Assembly: GCF_021021475.1 (NCBI RefSeq)
Contig: NZ_JAINWL010000004.1
Span: 1-64,000 of the forward strand
DNA: 64,000 nt
Source: Citromicrobium bathyomarinum
GTDB lineage: Bacteria; Pseudomonadota; Alphaproteobacteria; Sphingomonadales; Sphingomonadaceae
Reading direction: 5' to 3'
Every line of letters begins with the position of its first letter. Position 1 is the stretch's first letter. Positions 14,960 to 25,021 of this stretch are shown one piece after another. The notes beneath the pieces are model-generated. The model saw only the letters and a program-made list of their open reading frames with translations. It was not told the origin of the DNA and searched no databases. The position numbers and the translations under genes were made by a program.

Positions 14960-15694
14960 ATGAGTCACAAGTGGACAAGGGGACTGTCATGGCTCGCGCT
15001 GGTGCTGGCGCTGGGCGGTACGATTGCCGCATTTACCGGGATGACGCTGGCGCGGTTCGATACCATCGGCAAGCTGGAAGGCTTTAAGTACCTGACCCTG
15101 GCTGCTCCCGTCGTGGCGGGGGCGCTGGTAATCGCCATCATCGCGCTGCTGCTCAACTGGCGCACCGGATGGCCTGCGCGCCGGGCGGCGCTCATCGGTT
15201 TCCTGTTCGCGGCCGGATTCATCGGTTCGCTGGCGGTTCGCGTGGCCATGGGGGCCGACGCACCGATGATCCACGACGTCACCACCGACCTTGCCGATGT
15301 CCCGCAGTTCGAGACGATTACCCTGCCGGACGACAATATGCGCGGGCTAAGCGAACCTTCGGAATGGGTGGGCCTGCACGAGATCGGCTACCCCGAACTG
15401 CGCAGCGTGGTGCTCGATAGGCCGGTTGCGCAGACCATCAGCGATGCGGAGATGCTGGCGAAGGAACGCGGCTGGACGATCCGTGCGGTCGATCCTGAAG
15501 CGGGGCGGCTGGAAGCGACTGCCTATGCCTCATACATCCGGTTCGAGGATGAGGTGGTGCTCCGCGTGCGCCCCGACGGTGCCGGGCGCAGCCTGGTCGA
15601 CATGCGCTCGGTCAGCCGGGTCGGGGTCGGCGATCTGGGCGTGAATGCGCAGCGGATTCGCGACTTTCTCGAAGATCTCGCCGCGGTGAGGTGA
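14960..15694 (+). CDS. DUF1499 family membrane protein
   Basis: 244 residues from the ATG at 14960 (GGGGGGA site 7 bases upstream). Three membrane helices occupy about residues 6-28, 45-68 and 76-97; the C-terminal ~120 residues form a DUF1499 domain with the typical RFEDEVVLRVRP and RSVSRVGVGDLGVNAQRI stretches. The domain is widespread in alphaproteobacteria and has no agreed function. It is the first clearly chromosomal gene to the right of the mobile element; the run of G just before its ribosome site may be close to the junction. Confidence 0.8.
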   Translation: MSHKWTRGLSWLALVLALGGTIAAFTGMTLARFDTIGKLEGFKYLTLAAPVVAGALVIAIIALLLNWRTGWPARRAALIGFLFAAGFIGSLAVRVAMGADAPMIHDVTTDLADVPQFETITLPDDNMRGLSEPSEWVGLHEIGYPELRSVVLDRPVAQTISDAEMLAKERGWTIRAVDPEAGRLEATAYASYIRFEDEVVLRVRPDGAGRSLVDMRSVSRVGVGDLGVNAQRIRDFLEDLAAVR

Positions 15695-15698
15695 GGGG

Positions 15699-16622
15699 CT
15701 AGCCCGCCGCGCTTTCGTTCGGCTCGCGGCCCAGCGGGACGCGTTCCTTGAAAGTGTGGGTTATGTAGGGGAAGGGGATCTCGATCCCGGCCTCGTCCAG
15801 CCCGCGCTTGATCGCGCGCACGACCTTGTCCCTCGATTCCCAGCCGTCGCGCGGGGTCGAGCCTGCGTGCCAGCGCACCAGGAAATCGACCGAGCTGGAG
15901 TTGAAGGTGGTCGCGAAAATGTCGACACCCTTGTCTTTCTCAATCCCCTCGACCGCTTCCACTGCCTTACGGATCACCTGGGCGGCATGGTCCAGATCGG
16001 TGTCGTAGGAGACCCCGGCGACCACTTCGTGGCGGCGCACCTGCTCGTCGGTCAGGATTTCGACCGGGTTCTTGAAGATCATCGAGTTGGGCACGATCGT
16101 CAGCTCGCCCGACAGCTTGCGCACATGGGTTTCGCGTAAGGTGATATGCTCCACCTTACCCTTGATCCCTTCGCATTCGATCACATCGCCGATGCGCATC
16201 TTCTCGCGCAGCATGATGAGCACGCCGGCGAGGAAGTTTTCGAAGATATCCTGAAACGCGAAACCGATCGCGACCGCGCCGATCCCGAGCCCGGCGATCA
16301 GGCTGGCGGGCGTCATCCCCGGCATAACCACGATCAGCGCGATCATCAGGCCGATGATCCAGATGCCCAGCTTGACCACGGTATCGATCAGGTTCTGCAG
16401 TGAGGGGCGCATATCGGTCTTGCCGATGGCGCGGCCCACCCCGCGCACCGCGATGCGCGCGACGATCCAGGTGATCAGGATGATCACGAGGGCGATCGCC
16501 ATATTGGGCAGGGCGCGGACGAACCCCTCCGCCATGTCCACCAGCTGGTCCTGCAAGGTGGCCAGCGTATTGACAGTCTGGTCGTAGGTTTCGCCCGAGG
16601 GCGTCTTCGTCGGTATGCTCAT
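15699..16622 (-). CDS. Small-conductance mechanosensitive channel, MscS family
   Basis: 307 residues, close to E. coli MscS (286). After a short N-terminal region, helices at about 40-62, 86-105 and 108-130 are followed by the Gly/Ala-rich pore helix (SLIAGLGIGAVAIGFAFQDI), then the FLAGVLIMLREKMRIGDVI entry to the beta domain with PNSMIFKNPVEI, and the alpha/beta vestibule. Forms a heptameric inner-membrane channel that opens on osmotic downshock to release solutes. Single gene, convergent with the DUF1499 gene with 4 bases between stops. Confidence 0.9.
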   Translation of the reverse strand: MSIPTKTPSGETYDQTVNTLATLQDQLVDMAEGFVRALPNMAIALVIILITWIVARIAVRGVGRAIGKTDMRPSLQNLIDTVVKLGIWIIGLMIALIVVMPGMTPASLIAGLGIGAVAIGFAFQDIFENFLAGVLIMLREKMRIGDVIECEGIKGKVEHITLRETHVRKLSGELTIVPNSMIFKNPVEILTDEQVRRHEVVAGVSYDTDLDHAAQVIRKAVEAVEGIEKDKGVDIFATTFNSSSVDFLVRWHAGSTPRDGWESRDKVVRAIKRGLDEAGIEIPFPYITHTFKERVPLGREPNESAAG

Positions 16623-16676
16623 GGAATTCCCCGTTTTGCGGCTCCAACGGCGGCAAAACGGGGACGGTTCCGAAAA

Positions 16677-17273
16677 TCAGGGCAAGTCGGGTTCTTCGGC
16701 AGGCTTGACCTTGGCATGTTCTTCGCGAGCGATCTCATGCAGCCATGCCGCGTGCTGCGGAGCTTTCTTGGTCTCGCTCCATTCGTCCAGCATCGGCATC
16801 GCGACCCGCTTGAGCTCGGCATATTGTTCGTCTGTGCCGATGTCGGCAGCCAGCTCGACCCGGTGGCCGTTGGGATCGAAGAAGTAGATCGACTTGAAGA
16901 TGCCGTGGTGCGTGGGGCCGAGTACATCGATGCCGAGGCCTTCGATGTGGCTCTTCGCCGCGATCAGCGCGTCTTCATCCGCGACCTTGAAGGCAAGGTG
17001 CTGGACCCAGATTGGGGTATTCTCGTCACGGCCCATATCCTTCTGGTTGGGCAGTTCGAAGAAGGCGAGGATGTTGCCGTTCCCCGCGTCGAGGAAGACG
17101 TGCATGTACGGGTCGTACTCGCCCGTGGAGGGCACGTGATCCTCCGAAAAGGCGCTGGTATATTCCATACCCAGCACCTTCTCGTACCACTCGACGGTCT
17201 CTTTCGCGTCCTTGCAGCGGTAGGCGGCGTGGTGGACGCCGCCCAGTTTCACAGGGTGGCTCGCTTCGTTCAT
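16677..17273 (-). CDS. VOC-family (glyoxalase/dioxygenase-like) protein coupled to hpd
   Basis: 198 residues. Two beta-alpha-beta-beta-beta modules of the vicinal oxygen chelate fold are visible: [12 protein letters not shown] at the start with a metal-type His, and [11 protein letters not shown] in the middle with another, then [13 protein letters not shown] with the Glu ligand position. The C-terminal ~50 residues are a helical extension. The ATG at 17273 overlaps the stop of hpd (ATGA), so it is translated with it. A role in tyrosine or aromatic catabolism follows from this coupling; the exact substrate is not evident. Confidence 0.8.
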   Translation of the reverse strand: MNEASHPVKLGGVHHAAYRCKDAKETVEWYEKVLGMEYTSAFSEDHVPSTGEYDPYMHVFLDAGNGNILAFFELPNQKDMGRDENTPIWVQHLAFKVADEDALIAAKSHIEGLGIDVLGPTHHGIFKSIYFFDPNGHRVELAADIGTDEQYAELKRVAMPMLDEWSETKKAPQHAAWLHEIAREEHAKVKPAEEPDLP

Positions 17274-18388
17274 TCTGCCGGCTCGGACACGGTCTTCGCG
17301 TCTTCGACGTTCAGCACGCCGCGGCGGACCTGGTCGCGCTCCATGCTTTCGAACAGCGCCTTGAAGTTGCCTTCGCCGAAGCCTTCGTCACCCTTGCGCT
17401 GGATGAATTCGAAGAACACCGGGCCGACCTGCGCTTCCGCGAAGATCTGGAGCAGCAGGCGGGGCTGGCCGCCTTCGGTCGTCCCGTCGAGCAGGATGCC
17501 GCGCGCTTTCAGCTCGTCGACCGGCTGGCCGTGATCGGGCAGGCGCTCTGGCAGCATTTCGTAATAGGTTTCCGGCGGTGCGGTCATGAAGGGCACGCCG
17601 AACTGCTTGAGCCTGTCCCACGCGGCGATCAGGTCGTCGCAGATCAGGGCGATATGCTGGATGCCTTCGCCGTTGAATTCGCGCAGGAACTCCTCGATCT
17701 GGCCGCCGCCACCCTTGGCTTCCTCGTTGAGCGGAATGCGGATCTTGCCGTCGGGCGCGGTGAGCGCCTTGGAGGTCAGGCCGGTATATTCGCCCTTGAT
17801 GTCGAAGAAGCGGATTTCCTGGAAGTTGAACAGCTTCTCGTACCAGTCGGCCCAATAGGCCATGCGCCCGCCGTAGACATTGTGCGTCAGGTGGTCGATC
17901 CGCTGGAAGCCCGCGCCTTCGGGATACTTCTCGACGCCGTCGAGATGTTCGAAGTCGATGTCGTAGATCGACAGGGCTTCGTCGCCATCATCTGCATAGC
18001 GATCGATGATGTAGATCAGCGCGCCGCCGATGCCCTTGATCGCGGGGATCGAGAGTTCCATCGGCCCGGTCTGGGTGTCGACCGGCTCGGCACCCGCGTC
18101 CATCAGCTTCGCCCATGCTTCGGCCGCGTCCTTCACGCGGAAGCCCATGCCGCACGCACTCGGCCCGTGTTCGCGGGCGAAATACCACGCCGCGCTCATC
18201 GGTTCGTAATTTGTGATCAGGTTGATATTGCCCTGCCGCCACAGCTGCACATCCTTGGAGCGGTGGTTGGCGACGTGGGTAAAGCCCATCGCTTCGAACA
18301 CCGGCTCAAGCGTGCCTTTTTCCGGCGCGCAGAACTCGACGAATTCGAAGCCGTTGAGGCCCACGGGATTCTCGAAAAGGTCGGCCAT
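17270..18388 (-). CDS. hpd: 4-hydroxyphenylpyruvate dioxygenase
   Basis: 372 residues from the ATG at 18388 (GGAGG 7 bases upstream). Converts 4-hydroxyphenylpyruvate to homogentisate in tyrosine catabolism, also feeding pyomelanin. The iron ligands fall in place: His166 in [10 protein letters not shown], His245 in GIQHIAL and Glu327 in [11 protein letters not shown], each five residues later than in the Pseudomonas enzyme. The product-side C-terminal helix region ([14 protein letters not shown]) is typical. It starts a two-gene unit with the VOC protein and is divergent from ftsB. Confidence 0.95.
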   Translation of the reverse strand: MADLFENPVGLNGFEFVEFCAPEKGTLEPVFEAMGFTHVANHRSKDVQLWRQGNINLITNYEPMSAAWYFAREHGPSACGMGFRVKDAAEAWAKLMDAGAEPVDTQTGPMELSIPAIKGIGGALIYIIDRYADDGDEALSIYDIDFEHLDGVEKYPEGAGFQRIDHLTHNVYGGRMAYWADWYEKLFNFQEIRFFDIKGEYTGLTSKALTAPDGKIRIPLNEEAKGGGGQIEEFLREFNGEGIQHIALICDDLIAAWDRLKQFGVPFMTAPPETYYEMLPERLPDHGQPVDELKARGILLDGTTEGGQPRLLLQIFAEAQVGPVFFEFIQRKGDEGFGEGNFKALFESMERDQVRRGVLNVEDAKTVSEPAE

Positions 18389-18618
18389 ATCGGCATCCTC
18401 CGTAGCAGTGACTGTGTCTTGGCGGGCGGCAGCAGCGTATCCGGGGGAGGGCGCGCGCCGTTTCCCGCTCGAGCTAGGTCTGACCAGCCTGCCTGTCAAT
18501 CGGTGTAACGGGTGCGGGACATGCCCGGTTCCTGCGCTGAGACGGGATGAGTGCGGGCGGATTTCCCTTGCGCCAAAGGGGCTTGCCTCCGCCCGGCGCA
18601 TGTGATTCAAGGGCGTCC

Positions 18619-18960
18619 ATGAACCTCGCCAGGAAAACCATTGCCAAGCAGAACCGTGCGGCCCGGCGTGAGCGCCTGACCCAGGGCCTCGCTCTCGCGG
18701 CGCTGCTGCTGATGGGCGGCATGGCGATCGCCGGGCCGAGCGGGATTTTCGCGTGGAGCGATGCCTCCAAGGCGCTGGCCGAGCGTGAGGCGCGGATTGC
18801 CAAGCTGCAGGATCAGCGGGCGGACCTGCGCCAGCGGGTCGACGCGCTCGACCCCGACAATGCCGATCCGGACATGGTCGTGGAAATGATGCGCCGCAAT
18901 CTCAACGTGGTTCATCCCGACGAGGTGATCCTGCCCAAGCCGGACGCTCCGGCACGCTGA
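18619..18960 (+). CDS. ftsB: Septum formation initiator, FtsB/DivIC family
   Basis: 113 residues from the ATG at 18619. A basic N-terminus, one membrane helix (about 28-48, [15 protein letters not shown]) and then a periplasmic coiled coil ([22 protein letters not shown]) ending in the short globular tail [13 protein letters not shown]. This is the layout of FtsB, which links FtsL and FtsQ in the division complex. It lies just upstream of the pyruvate dehydrogenase genes, a common alphaproteobacterial neighbourhood. Function by family; the symbol is the likely one. Confidence 0.8.
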   Translation: MNLARKTIAKQNRAARRERLTQGLALAALLLMGGMAIAGPSGIFAWSDASKALAEREARIAKLQDQRADLRQRVDALDPDNADPDMVVEMMRRNLNVVHPDEVILPKPDAPAR

Positions 18961-19105
18961 TCGCCGCCTTCATCCGGGCGCGGTTCACAAAGCTCAAGAT
19001 TTTTCGCAACCATTGCAAGCCGCGCGACGTTACGTCATGGGGCTACGCCACGCCCCTGAGGAACACGTGCCGGGCCGCCGTGCGGCCTGCGTGAAGGAGT
19101 TACCA

Positions 19106-20194
19106 TTGGCCAAGAAACCCGCTGCGAAGAAGTCCCCCGCCAAGGCCGAGAATCTGGCCGCCGTGGATGATCCGGACTTCGTACTCCATTCGCTGCAAGA
19201 GGAGTTCGACAAGAACAAGCTCTACGACGCGAGCGAAGAGCAGATGCTGCACTTTTACGAGCAGATGCTGCTGATCCGCCGGTTCGAAGAACGCGCGGGC
19301 CAGCTGTACGGTCTCGGCCTGATCGGCGGGTTCTGCCACCTGTATATCGGGCAGGAAGCGGTCGCGATCGGGCTCCAGTCGGCGCTCGATAACGACAAGG
19401 ACTCGGTCATCACCGGCTATCGCGACCATGGCCACATGCTTGCCTACGGGATCGATCCCAAAGTCATCATGTCCGAGCTGACCGGTCGCCAGGCCGGGAT
19501 TTCCAAGGGCAAGGGCGGCTCGATGCACATGTTCAGCACCGAGCATAAGTTTTACGGCGGGCATGGCATCGTCGGCGCGCAGGTGCCGCTGGGCGCGGGC
19601 CTCGCCTTTGCGCACAAGTATAATGACGATGGCGGCATCACGTTGGCATATTTCGGCGATGGTGCGGCCAACCAGGGTCAGGTCTACGAAGCGTTCAACA
19701 TGGCGGCACTCTGGAACCTGCCGATCTGCTTCGTGGTCGAGGACAACCAGTACGCGATGGGCACCGCGACCAAGCGCTCCAGCGCGGAAACGCGGTTCTA
19801 CCGCCGCGGCACGAGCTTCCGCATCCCGGGAATGGAAGTCGACGGGATGAACGTGCTCGAAGTGCGGCAGGCGGCCGAAGTTGCGTTCAAGCATATTCGC
19901 GAGGGCAACGGCCCGGTGCTGATGGAGTGCAACACCTATCGCTATCGCGGGCACTCGATGTCCGACCCGGCGAAATACCGCACCCGTGAAGAGGTGCAGG
20001 ACCAGAAAGAACACCACGACCCGATCGAGCGGATCAAGAAGACGCTGATCGAGAAGGGCAAGAGCGAGGACGAGTTGAAGGAGATCGACAAGGGAATCCG
20101 CTCTCAGGTTTCCGAAGCCGCGGACTTTGCCGAGAATTCGCCCGAGCCGGAGGCTGCCGAACTCTACACCGACGTTCTGGTGGAGGGGTACTGA
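19106..20194 (+). CDS. pdhA: Pyruvate dehydrogenase E1 component, alpha subunit
   Basis: 362 residues from a TTG at 19106, chosen for AAGGAG 7 bases upstream; an ATG at 19013 gives an unlikely 31-residue extension. The N-terminus is a Lys/Ala/Pro-rich tether (AKKPAAKKSPAK). The thiamine diphosphate motif GDGAANQG begins at about residue 184 and ends in the VEDNQYAMGT region; the phospho-loop-type stretch YRYRGHSMSDPAKYRTREE follows. Decarboxylates pyruvate together with the beta subunit, encoded 3 bases downstream. E2 and E3 are encoded 34 kb away. Confidence 0.95.
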   Translation: MAKKPAAKKSPAKAENLAAVDDPDFVLHSLQEEFDKNKLYDASEEQMLHFYEQMLLIRRFEERAGQLYGLGLIGGFCHLYIGQEAVAIGLQSALDNDKDSVITGYRDHGHMLAYGIDPKVIMSELTGRQAGISKGKGGSMHMFSTEHKFYGGHGIVGAQVPLGAGLAFAHKYNDDGGITLAYFGDGAANQGQVYEAFNMAALWNLPICFVVEDNQYAMGTATKRSSAETRFYRRGTSFRIPGMEVDGMNVLEVRQAAEVAFKHIREGNGPVLMECNTYRYRGHSMSDPAKYRTREEVQDQKEHHDPIERIKKTLIEKGKSEDELKEIDKGIRSQVSEAADFAENSPEPEAAELYTDVLVEGY

Positions 20195-20197
20195 GCA

Positions 20198-21610
20198 ATG
20201 GCGACCGAACTGAAGATGCCCGCGCTCTCTCCGACGATGGAGGAGGGCACGCTCGCCAAGTGGCTCAAGTCCGAAGGTGACAAGATCGAGATCGGCGACA
20301 TCATCGCCGAGATCGAGACCGACAAGGCGACGATGGAATTCGAAGCGGTCGACGAGGGCACGCTGGCGAAGATCCTCGTCGAGGAAGGCACCGAAGGCGT
20401 TTCCGTCGGCGCGGTCATCGCGATGATGGCCGATGAAGGCGAGGATGTCGGCGATGTCGAAGCGCCCGCCGCGAAGTCCGATAACTCGTCCGACGAGAAG
20501 GAAGACGTCGAAGGTGAGGGCAAGGATGTCGGGCGCGAACCGTCCGAGGCCGAAGTGACTCAGACGGCGGAAAAACCGACCCGCTCCCCCGCCAGCGATC
20601 CCGCGATCCCCGAAGGCACGAACATGATTTCGACCAGCGTGCGCGAAGCACTGCGCGATGCGATGGCCGAGGAAATGCGCCGCGACGACCGCGTGTTCGT
20701 GATGGGTGAGGAAGTCGCCCAGTATCAGGGCGCGTACAAGGTGACGCAGGGGCTGCTCGATGAATTCGGCGACAAGCGCGTGGTCGATACGCCGATCACC
20801 GAATATGGCTTCGCCGGGCTCGGCACCGGCGCGGCGATGGGTGGTCTGCGCCCGATCGTCGAGTTCATGACCTTCAACTTCGCGATGCAGGCGATCGACC
20901 ACATCGTGAACTCGGCTGCGAAGACGAACTACATGTCGGGTGGCCAGATGCGCTGCCCGGTGGTGTTCCGCGGGCCGAATGGCGCGGCCAGCCGCGTCGG
21001 GGCCCAGCACAGTCAGAACTATGGCCCATGGTATGCAAGCGTCCCCGGCCTGATCGTGATCGCGCCCTATGATGCGGCCGATGCGAAGGGCCTGATGAAG
21101 GCCGCGATCCGCAGCGAAGACCCGGTCGTCTTCCTTGAGAACGAGCTGGTCTACGGTCGCAGCTTCGACGTGCCCGAACTGGACGATTACGTGCTGCCGA
21201 TCGGCAAGGCGCGGATCGTGCGCGAGGGCAGCGATGTGACTATCGTCAGCTATTCCATCGCGGTCGGGCTGGCGCTCGAAGCGGCGGAGAAGCTGGCCGA
21301 AGACGGGATCGATGCCGAAGTGATTGACCTGCGCACGCTGCGTCCGCTGGACAAGCAAACCGTGCTCGAAAGCCTCAAGAAGACCAATCGTATGGTGGTC
21401 GCCGAAGAGGGTTGGCCGACCTGCTCCATCGCCAGCGAGATCGTGGCGATCTGCATGGAAGAAGGCTTCGATTATCTCGATGCACCGGTGACGCGGGTGA
21501 ACAACGAGGACGTGCCGCTGCCCTACGCTGCCAATCTGGAGGCGATGGCGCTGATCGATACGGACCGGATCGTGAAGGCGGTGAAGAAGGTCTGCTACGT
21601 CGAGGAGTAG
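20198..21610 (+). CDS. pdhB: Pyruvate dehydrogenase E1 component, beta subunit with N-terminal lipoyl domain
   Basis: 470 residues, longer than a bare E1-beta (~330) because residues 1-78 are a biotinyl/lipoyl domain ([27 protein letters not shown]) with lipoyl-Lys43. A flexible acidic/Pro linker (about 78-145) leads to the E1-beta domain, which begins [15 protein letters not shown] and contains the TPP-side and interface motifs ([39 protein letters not shown]). The lipoyl domain is almost the same as that of the E2 encoded at 57.5-58.9 kb. Lipoylated E1-beta is known in several alphaproteobacteria. Confidence 0.95.
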   Translation: MATELKMPALSPTMEEGTLAKWLKSEGDKIEIGDIIAEIETDKATMEFEAVDEGTLAKILVEEGTEGVSVGAVIAMMADEGEDVGDVEAPAAKSDNSSDEKEDVEGEGKDVGREPSEAEVTQTAEKPTRSPASDPAIPEGTNMISTSVREALRDAMAEEMRRDDRVFVMGEEVAQYQGAYKVTQGLLDEFGDKRVVDTPITEYGFAGLGTGAAMGGLRPIVEFMTFNFAMQAIDHIVNSAAKTNYMSGGQMRCPVVFRGPNGAASRVGAQHSQNYGPWYASVPGLIVIAPYDAADAKGLMKAAIRSEDPVVFLENELVYGRSFDVPELDDYVLPIGKARIVREGSDVTIVSYSIAVGLALEAAEKLAEDGIDAEVIDLRTLRPLDKQTVLESLKKTNRMVVAEEGWPTCSIASEIVAICMEEGFDYLDAPVTRVNNEDVPLPYAANLEAMALIDTDRIVKAVKKVCYVEE

Positions 21611-21670
21611 GGGCGCCGGCAAGGTGCCCCACCACGCCGCCCATCAGCGCACGGTTCCTGCCACTTCTCG

Positions 21671-22465
21671 TCAGTGACAGTGATAGCCGTCGAAATGGGT
21701 CGTATGACAAACTCCAGGAGCAGCGTGATCCCGGTACGGCCCCGGTGTAGGCGTCGGTGTCGGCACGGGTACCGGCACAGGGCTGCAAACTGGATCGGGC
21801 GCGCCATCATCTGCGACACCGGGCAGAAGGTCTCGGTCGTCACGGATCGGAAAGGCGGCTTCGTGCCTGATCACGCGGTTGCCGAGGAACATGTCGCCGA
21901 ACAGCCCCTGATATTCGTAGAACACCTCGACATACATCACCGCATCGCCGACCGGCGCGCGGATCTCGCGGCCCGTTGGGCCCATTCCGGTGAAACTGGG
22001 ATCGGTGACCTCGCTAGTAAGCTCCGGCCCATAGCGTGACGCGTAGGCAGCCGAACCCGTGCAGCGCTGCCAACGGATCAGCTGCTTGTCGAGAACGCCA
22101 ACCGTCTCCAGGCTGGAGAGCACGACCCGGCCATGCTCGGTCAGGTCGATGTTTTCGCCCTGCTTCGCTGCGCCGGCGAAGATCGAATTGACGTCCGACC
22201 GGTAGATGGTCTTGGTCGTGCTGCTCGACGAGGTCTGGCCCATCCGCGCGGCGTTATCCGCGATGGTCAGCGAAATCTGGCTGACGTTCATGCTGGTCAC
22301 CGCGTAATTGGCAAGCTCCACTCCGAACATGCCCAGGCCGAGGAAGATCGGCAGGCTGATCGCGAACTCGATCAGCGCGAGGCCGCGATTGTCGCGGCGC
22401 AGGCGTTTGAGGCGGCGGCCGAACTGGCGCAGCCGCGCGGGAACAGGGGGGAGGGAGGTCAGCAT
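21671..22465 (-). CDS. TadE-like pseudopilin with Pro/Thr-rich tail
   Basis: 264 residues. A short basic leader ends at RRDNRGLALIEFAISLPIFLG, the TadE/TadG hallmark (Gly, then hydrophobic helix with Glu at +5), residues about 25-48. The rest is exported and ends in PVPVPVPTPTPTPGP followed by a Cys- and His-containing tail. Such proteins are minor pilins or adhesin parts of Tad (Flp) pili. The ATG at 22465 overlaps the stop of the upstream TadE gene. No Flp major pilin, TadV peptidase or Tad ATPase gene is in the window. Confidence 0.8.
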   Translation of the reverse strand: MLTSLPPVPARLRQFGRRLKRLRRDNRGLALIEFAISLPIFLGLGMFGVELANYAVTSMNVSQISLTIADNAARMGQTSSSSTTKTIYRSDVNSIFAGAAKQGENIDLTEHGRVVLSSLETVGVLDKQLIRWQRCTGSAAYASRYGPELTSEVTDPSFTGMGPTGREIRAPVGDAVMYVEVFYEYQGLFGDMFLGNRVIRHEAAFPIRDDRDLLPGVADDGAPDPVCSPVPVPVPTPTPTPGPYRDHAAPGVCHTTHFDGYHCH

Positions 22466-23055
22466 GGCTCGGTCTCCGGCACCGCCTTGCCATTCTGCTG
22501 GGCGTAGGGCTGGTTCTTGAGCACCGTGCTCATCTCGATCTGCGCTTCCTGCGGCAGGCCGAGCAGACCGTAGAGCGGAAACAGCTTATCGTAGGTCGCG
22601 GTGACGGTGTACATCGTGATATCGCGCGCGCCGCCGAAACCGCCACTGCCGACATCGGAATCCCAGCTTCCATTGCCGTTTTCGTCTTCGAAGGTTTCGC
22701 CCGCGTCGCATTCGCCATTGGCGTTATCGTCATTGATTGCTTCTGCCCGCTCGATGTCGGTGAAGTCGTAGTAGCTCTTGCGATCGAAAGAGAGTTCTGC
22801 GCTGCGCAACACATGCTGGACGCGGGTTTCAACCATCCCGTCGATGGCCGCTTCCGCAGTGGGGCCGCTTTCCAGCGTGGAATCGCGCGCGGCCTCCTGC
22901 ATCGCGCCATTCATCACCGCGCGCAGGTAGACAGTCTGGCCGAGATCGAACACGCCCATCAGCAGGATCATAAAGGACGGCGCGATGATGGCGAACTCGA
23001 CGATGGTCGAGCCACGCGTGTCGCGGCGCAGACGGTTGAGAGCGCGCGCCAGCAT
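22459..23055 (-). CDS. TadE-family pseudopilin with Asp/Asn-rich loops
   Basis: 198 residues from the ATG at 23055, which overlaps the stop of the TadG-like gene (TGATG). RRDTRGSTIVEFAIIAPSF (about 11-29) is the TadE processing and helix motif. A middle segment with DDNANGECDAGE and DENGNGSWDSD looks like calcium-binding loops. It was probably secreted through the Tad system with its two neighbours. The upstream in-frame extension to 23238 lies inside the neighbour gene and is rejected. Confidence 0.8.
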   Translation of the reverse strand: MLARALNRLRRDTRGSTIVEFAIIAPSFMILLMGVFDLGQTVYLRAVMNGAMQEAARDSTLESGPTAEAAIDGMVETRVQHVLRSAELSFDRKSYYDFTDIERAEAINDDNANGECDAGETFEDENGNGSWDSDVGSGGFGGARDITMYTVTATYDKLFPLYGLLGLPQEAQIEMSTVLKNQPYAQQNGKAVPETEPC

Positions 23056-24863
23056 CAGTCGACCAGCCTCAGGTCGGCGATCTCTTCGGCGATCTTGCCG
23101 AATGCGTCGTTGAGCGCGCCCGAATTGTTCGCCGTGTAGCTGCTGTTGGGGCTGGCGCATTCGGTCATGTCGGTGGTCAGCGTAGTGTTGAACGCGACCA
23201 CCCACAGGCGGATGCCCTTGGCCTTGATCGCCTTGCACAGCTCTTTGTAGCGGCGGGTGAGCCGCGTGCGCTGCTCGGCAACGATAGCGCCGGTGTTATT
23301 CGAGGTCTGCATCCCCGTGATCCGCCCATCGTGCTGCTCAACCCCGTAGGCTTGATAATAGTTTGAGCCCGGACCCAGTTCGCCATCCGTCATGAATACG
23401 ATGTGTCGGCCGACATAGCTGTTGTTGGAAGGGGCGGCGTTCACGGTGCTGGAAAAGATGCCCTGAGGCGAGCTGACCCGAGCGCCCCACAGCAAGCCGA
23501 TATCGTGATAGGTGCCGCCGAAAGGTGACAGATTATTGGTGTATGTGCGCAAGGCAGCAAGAGAACCGTACTCTGAGTGCAGCCTGGCCTCGTAAGGGCA
23601 GCTTGAAGACGATTTTCTACCGCTATCTGCAGTGGTCGTGTTGGGGTCCCGATAATACACAACCTCGGGCCAATAGGGACGCCATTTCGTTGCGTTGTTG
23701 GTAGGCGCGCTGTCAATATCCAGATCATAAAGCCCGTTCGGGCTGAAGGTCTTGGTGCCAGCGTTGAACGTGACTGAGTCCGAAGCGACCGTATCACGCT
23801 CTTCGATACAACCTTCCCACGTATAGCTATTATTTGTCACACCCGTCGGGTCGGGGGTGGCGGTGAAGGTCTTGTAGCTCGACGTCGGATGTGTGACCTG
23901 CCGGTAGACCGTATTGTAGGTATTGGTTCCCTCGTGATAATCGCGCCAGATGCACCCCGAGAAAGTCGTGGCGTATTCGCCCCGGATGTTAGTCCCATGA
24001 TAGGTATAGTAGCGCGAGGTGCAGTTTTGTCCGGCGTTGGGATTAACCCAGCAATTCCACCAGCCGGAGCAGACAGATTCCGTGCGATGCACAACCCATT
24101 CCGCCGGCGTCGTGCCGGTGACTTCGTTTTTGCGCGACTGGTAGGCGTGACTATCGACGATATAGTTCTGCGGCAGCAGTCTGCCTACGTTGACCGTACC
24201 GGTGTAAGGCACGAACGAGTACCGGATGCGGCCGCCGCTGCCAGCGGAGGCGGTGGCGAGGGTATTGTAAAAACTGTCTATCGCGTCTTTTAGCGCGCCC
24301 ATTCGCGAAGTTCTGGACAGGCTGCCATAGCTACGCCCTTCCTGAATACCGTAGTAATCGAGGTAGCTGTCGCACTGGCTCGTATCGGCATCGCTCGGGC
24401 ATGCCATTGAGCCGGTCGTATCGAGCACGAAGGTCACGTCCGCGTTGCCGACGTCGTAGCGGGCCGCGCAGTCGACCGCGAGGTTTAGCTCGCTGAACGT
24501 GAAGAACTGCATGATGACCGTGGGCAGGCGGACCGAGGCGGTCCCCTCGACCGTCGTCGTGCCGGAAGGGTTGGTCGGTACGAAGCTGACGTCCTGCGAA
24601 CCGAGGTAGTCGCTGGCGTAGTTGACCTCGAAATATTCGGAGGCGACGTTCGCAGCGGCAGTGGTCCAGGTGCTGTTGCCCATTTCCTTGCGACCGGCAA
24701 GCACGCCCGCGTCGCACGCCTGCTGGAGACGCGATTCCACCATGTAGGCGCGGCTCATGTCGACGCCGCTGCCGATCAGCGCGACCAGCGGCACCAGCGC
24801 GGCTGCAACGATCGCGACGGTATTGCCCGCGATATTACGGCGCAGGCGCGTCAGAAAATTCAT
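23055..24863 (-). CDS. TadG-like protein with von Willebrand A domain
   Basis: 602 residues from the ATG at 24863; an earlier ATG at 24884 is possible. The N-terminus RRNIAGNTVAIVAAALVPLVA is the TadG-type signal and helix. A VWA domain starts near residue 143 with the metal-site motif DTTGS at 148-152 and has large Cys-, Trp- and Tyr-rich insertions (several CSGWWNCW-like and YHGTNIRG stretches), ending with a VVAFNT strand. Such proteins sit at the cell surface and mediate adhesion as part of Tad pili. First gene of a three-gene unit with overlapping stops and starts. Confidence 0.85.
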   Translation of the reverse strand: MNFLTRLRRNIAGNTVAIVAAALVPLVALIGSGVDMSRAYMVESRLQQACDAGVLAGRKEMGNSTWTTAAANVASEYFEVNYASDYLGSQDVSFVPTNPSGTTTVEGTASVRLPTVIMQFFTFSELNLAVDCAARYDVGNADVTFVLDTTGSMACPSDADTSQCDSYLDYYGIQEGRSYGSLSRTSRMGALKDAIDSFYNTLATASAGSGGRIRYSFVPYTGTVNVGRLLPQNYIVDSHAYQSRKNEVTGTTPAEWVVHRTESVCSGWWNCWVNPNAGQNCTSRYYTYHGTNIRGEYATTFSGCIWRDYHEGTNTYNTVYRQVTHPTSSYKTFTATPDPTGVTNNSYTWEGCIEERDTVASDSVTFNAGTKTFSPNGLYDLDIDSAPTNNATKWRPYWPEVVYYRDPNTTTADSGRKSSSSCPYEARLHSEYGSLAALRTYTNNLSPFGGTYHDIGLLWGARVSSPQGIFSSTVNAAPSNNSYVGRHIVFMTDGELGPGSNYYQAYGVEQHDGRITGMQTSNNTGAIVAEQRTRLTRRYKELCKAIKAKGIRLWVVAFNTTLTTDMTECASPNSSYTANNSGALNDAFGKIAEEIADLRLVD

Positions 24864-25021
24864 GCCTGCCCTTTCCCCCGTCATTCTCGTGATCCCGTCT
24901 TTCCGGCTTGCGTGTCGGACGATGGTTAACCGCCATCATCCTTCTGCTTAACCTACCAGTGGTTGTCGGGCTTTGACCGATCAGGGTTGAAGCGAGGTTA
25001 AGAGCCGCGCATTGGCGTGCC

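Noticed and set aside
17012-18508. A 498-codon plus-strand frame over hpd and the VOC gene
   Set aside because: Antisense shadow of two well-supported genes, with no ribosome site.
19100-21622. An 840-codon open frame antisense to pdhA and pdhB
   Set aside because: It mirrors two certain genes; long antisense frames are common in GC-rich DNA, and its sequence has a shadow composition rich in His, Asp and Arg.
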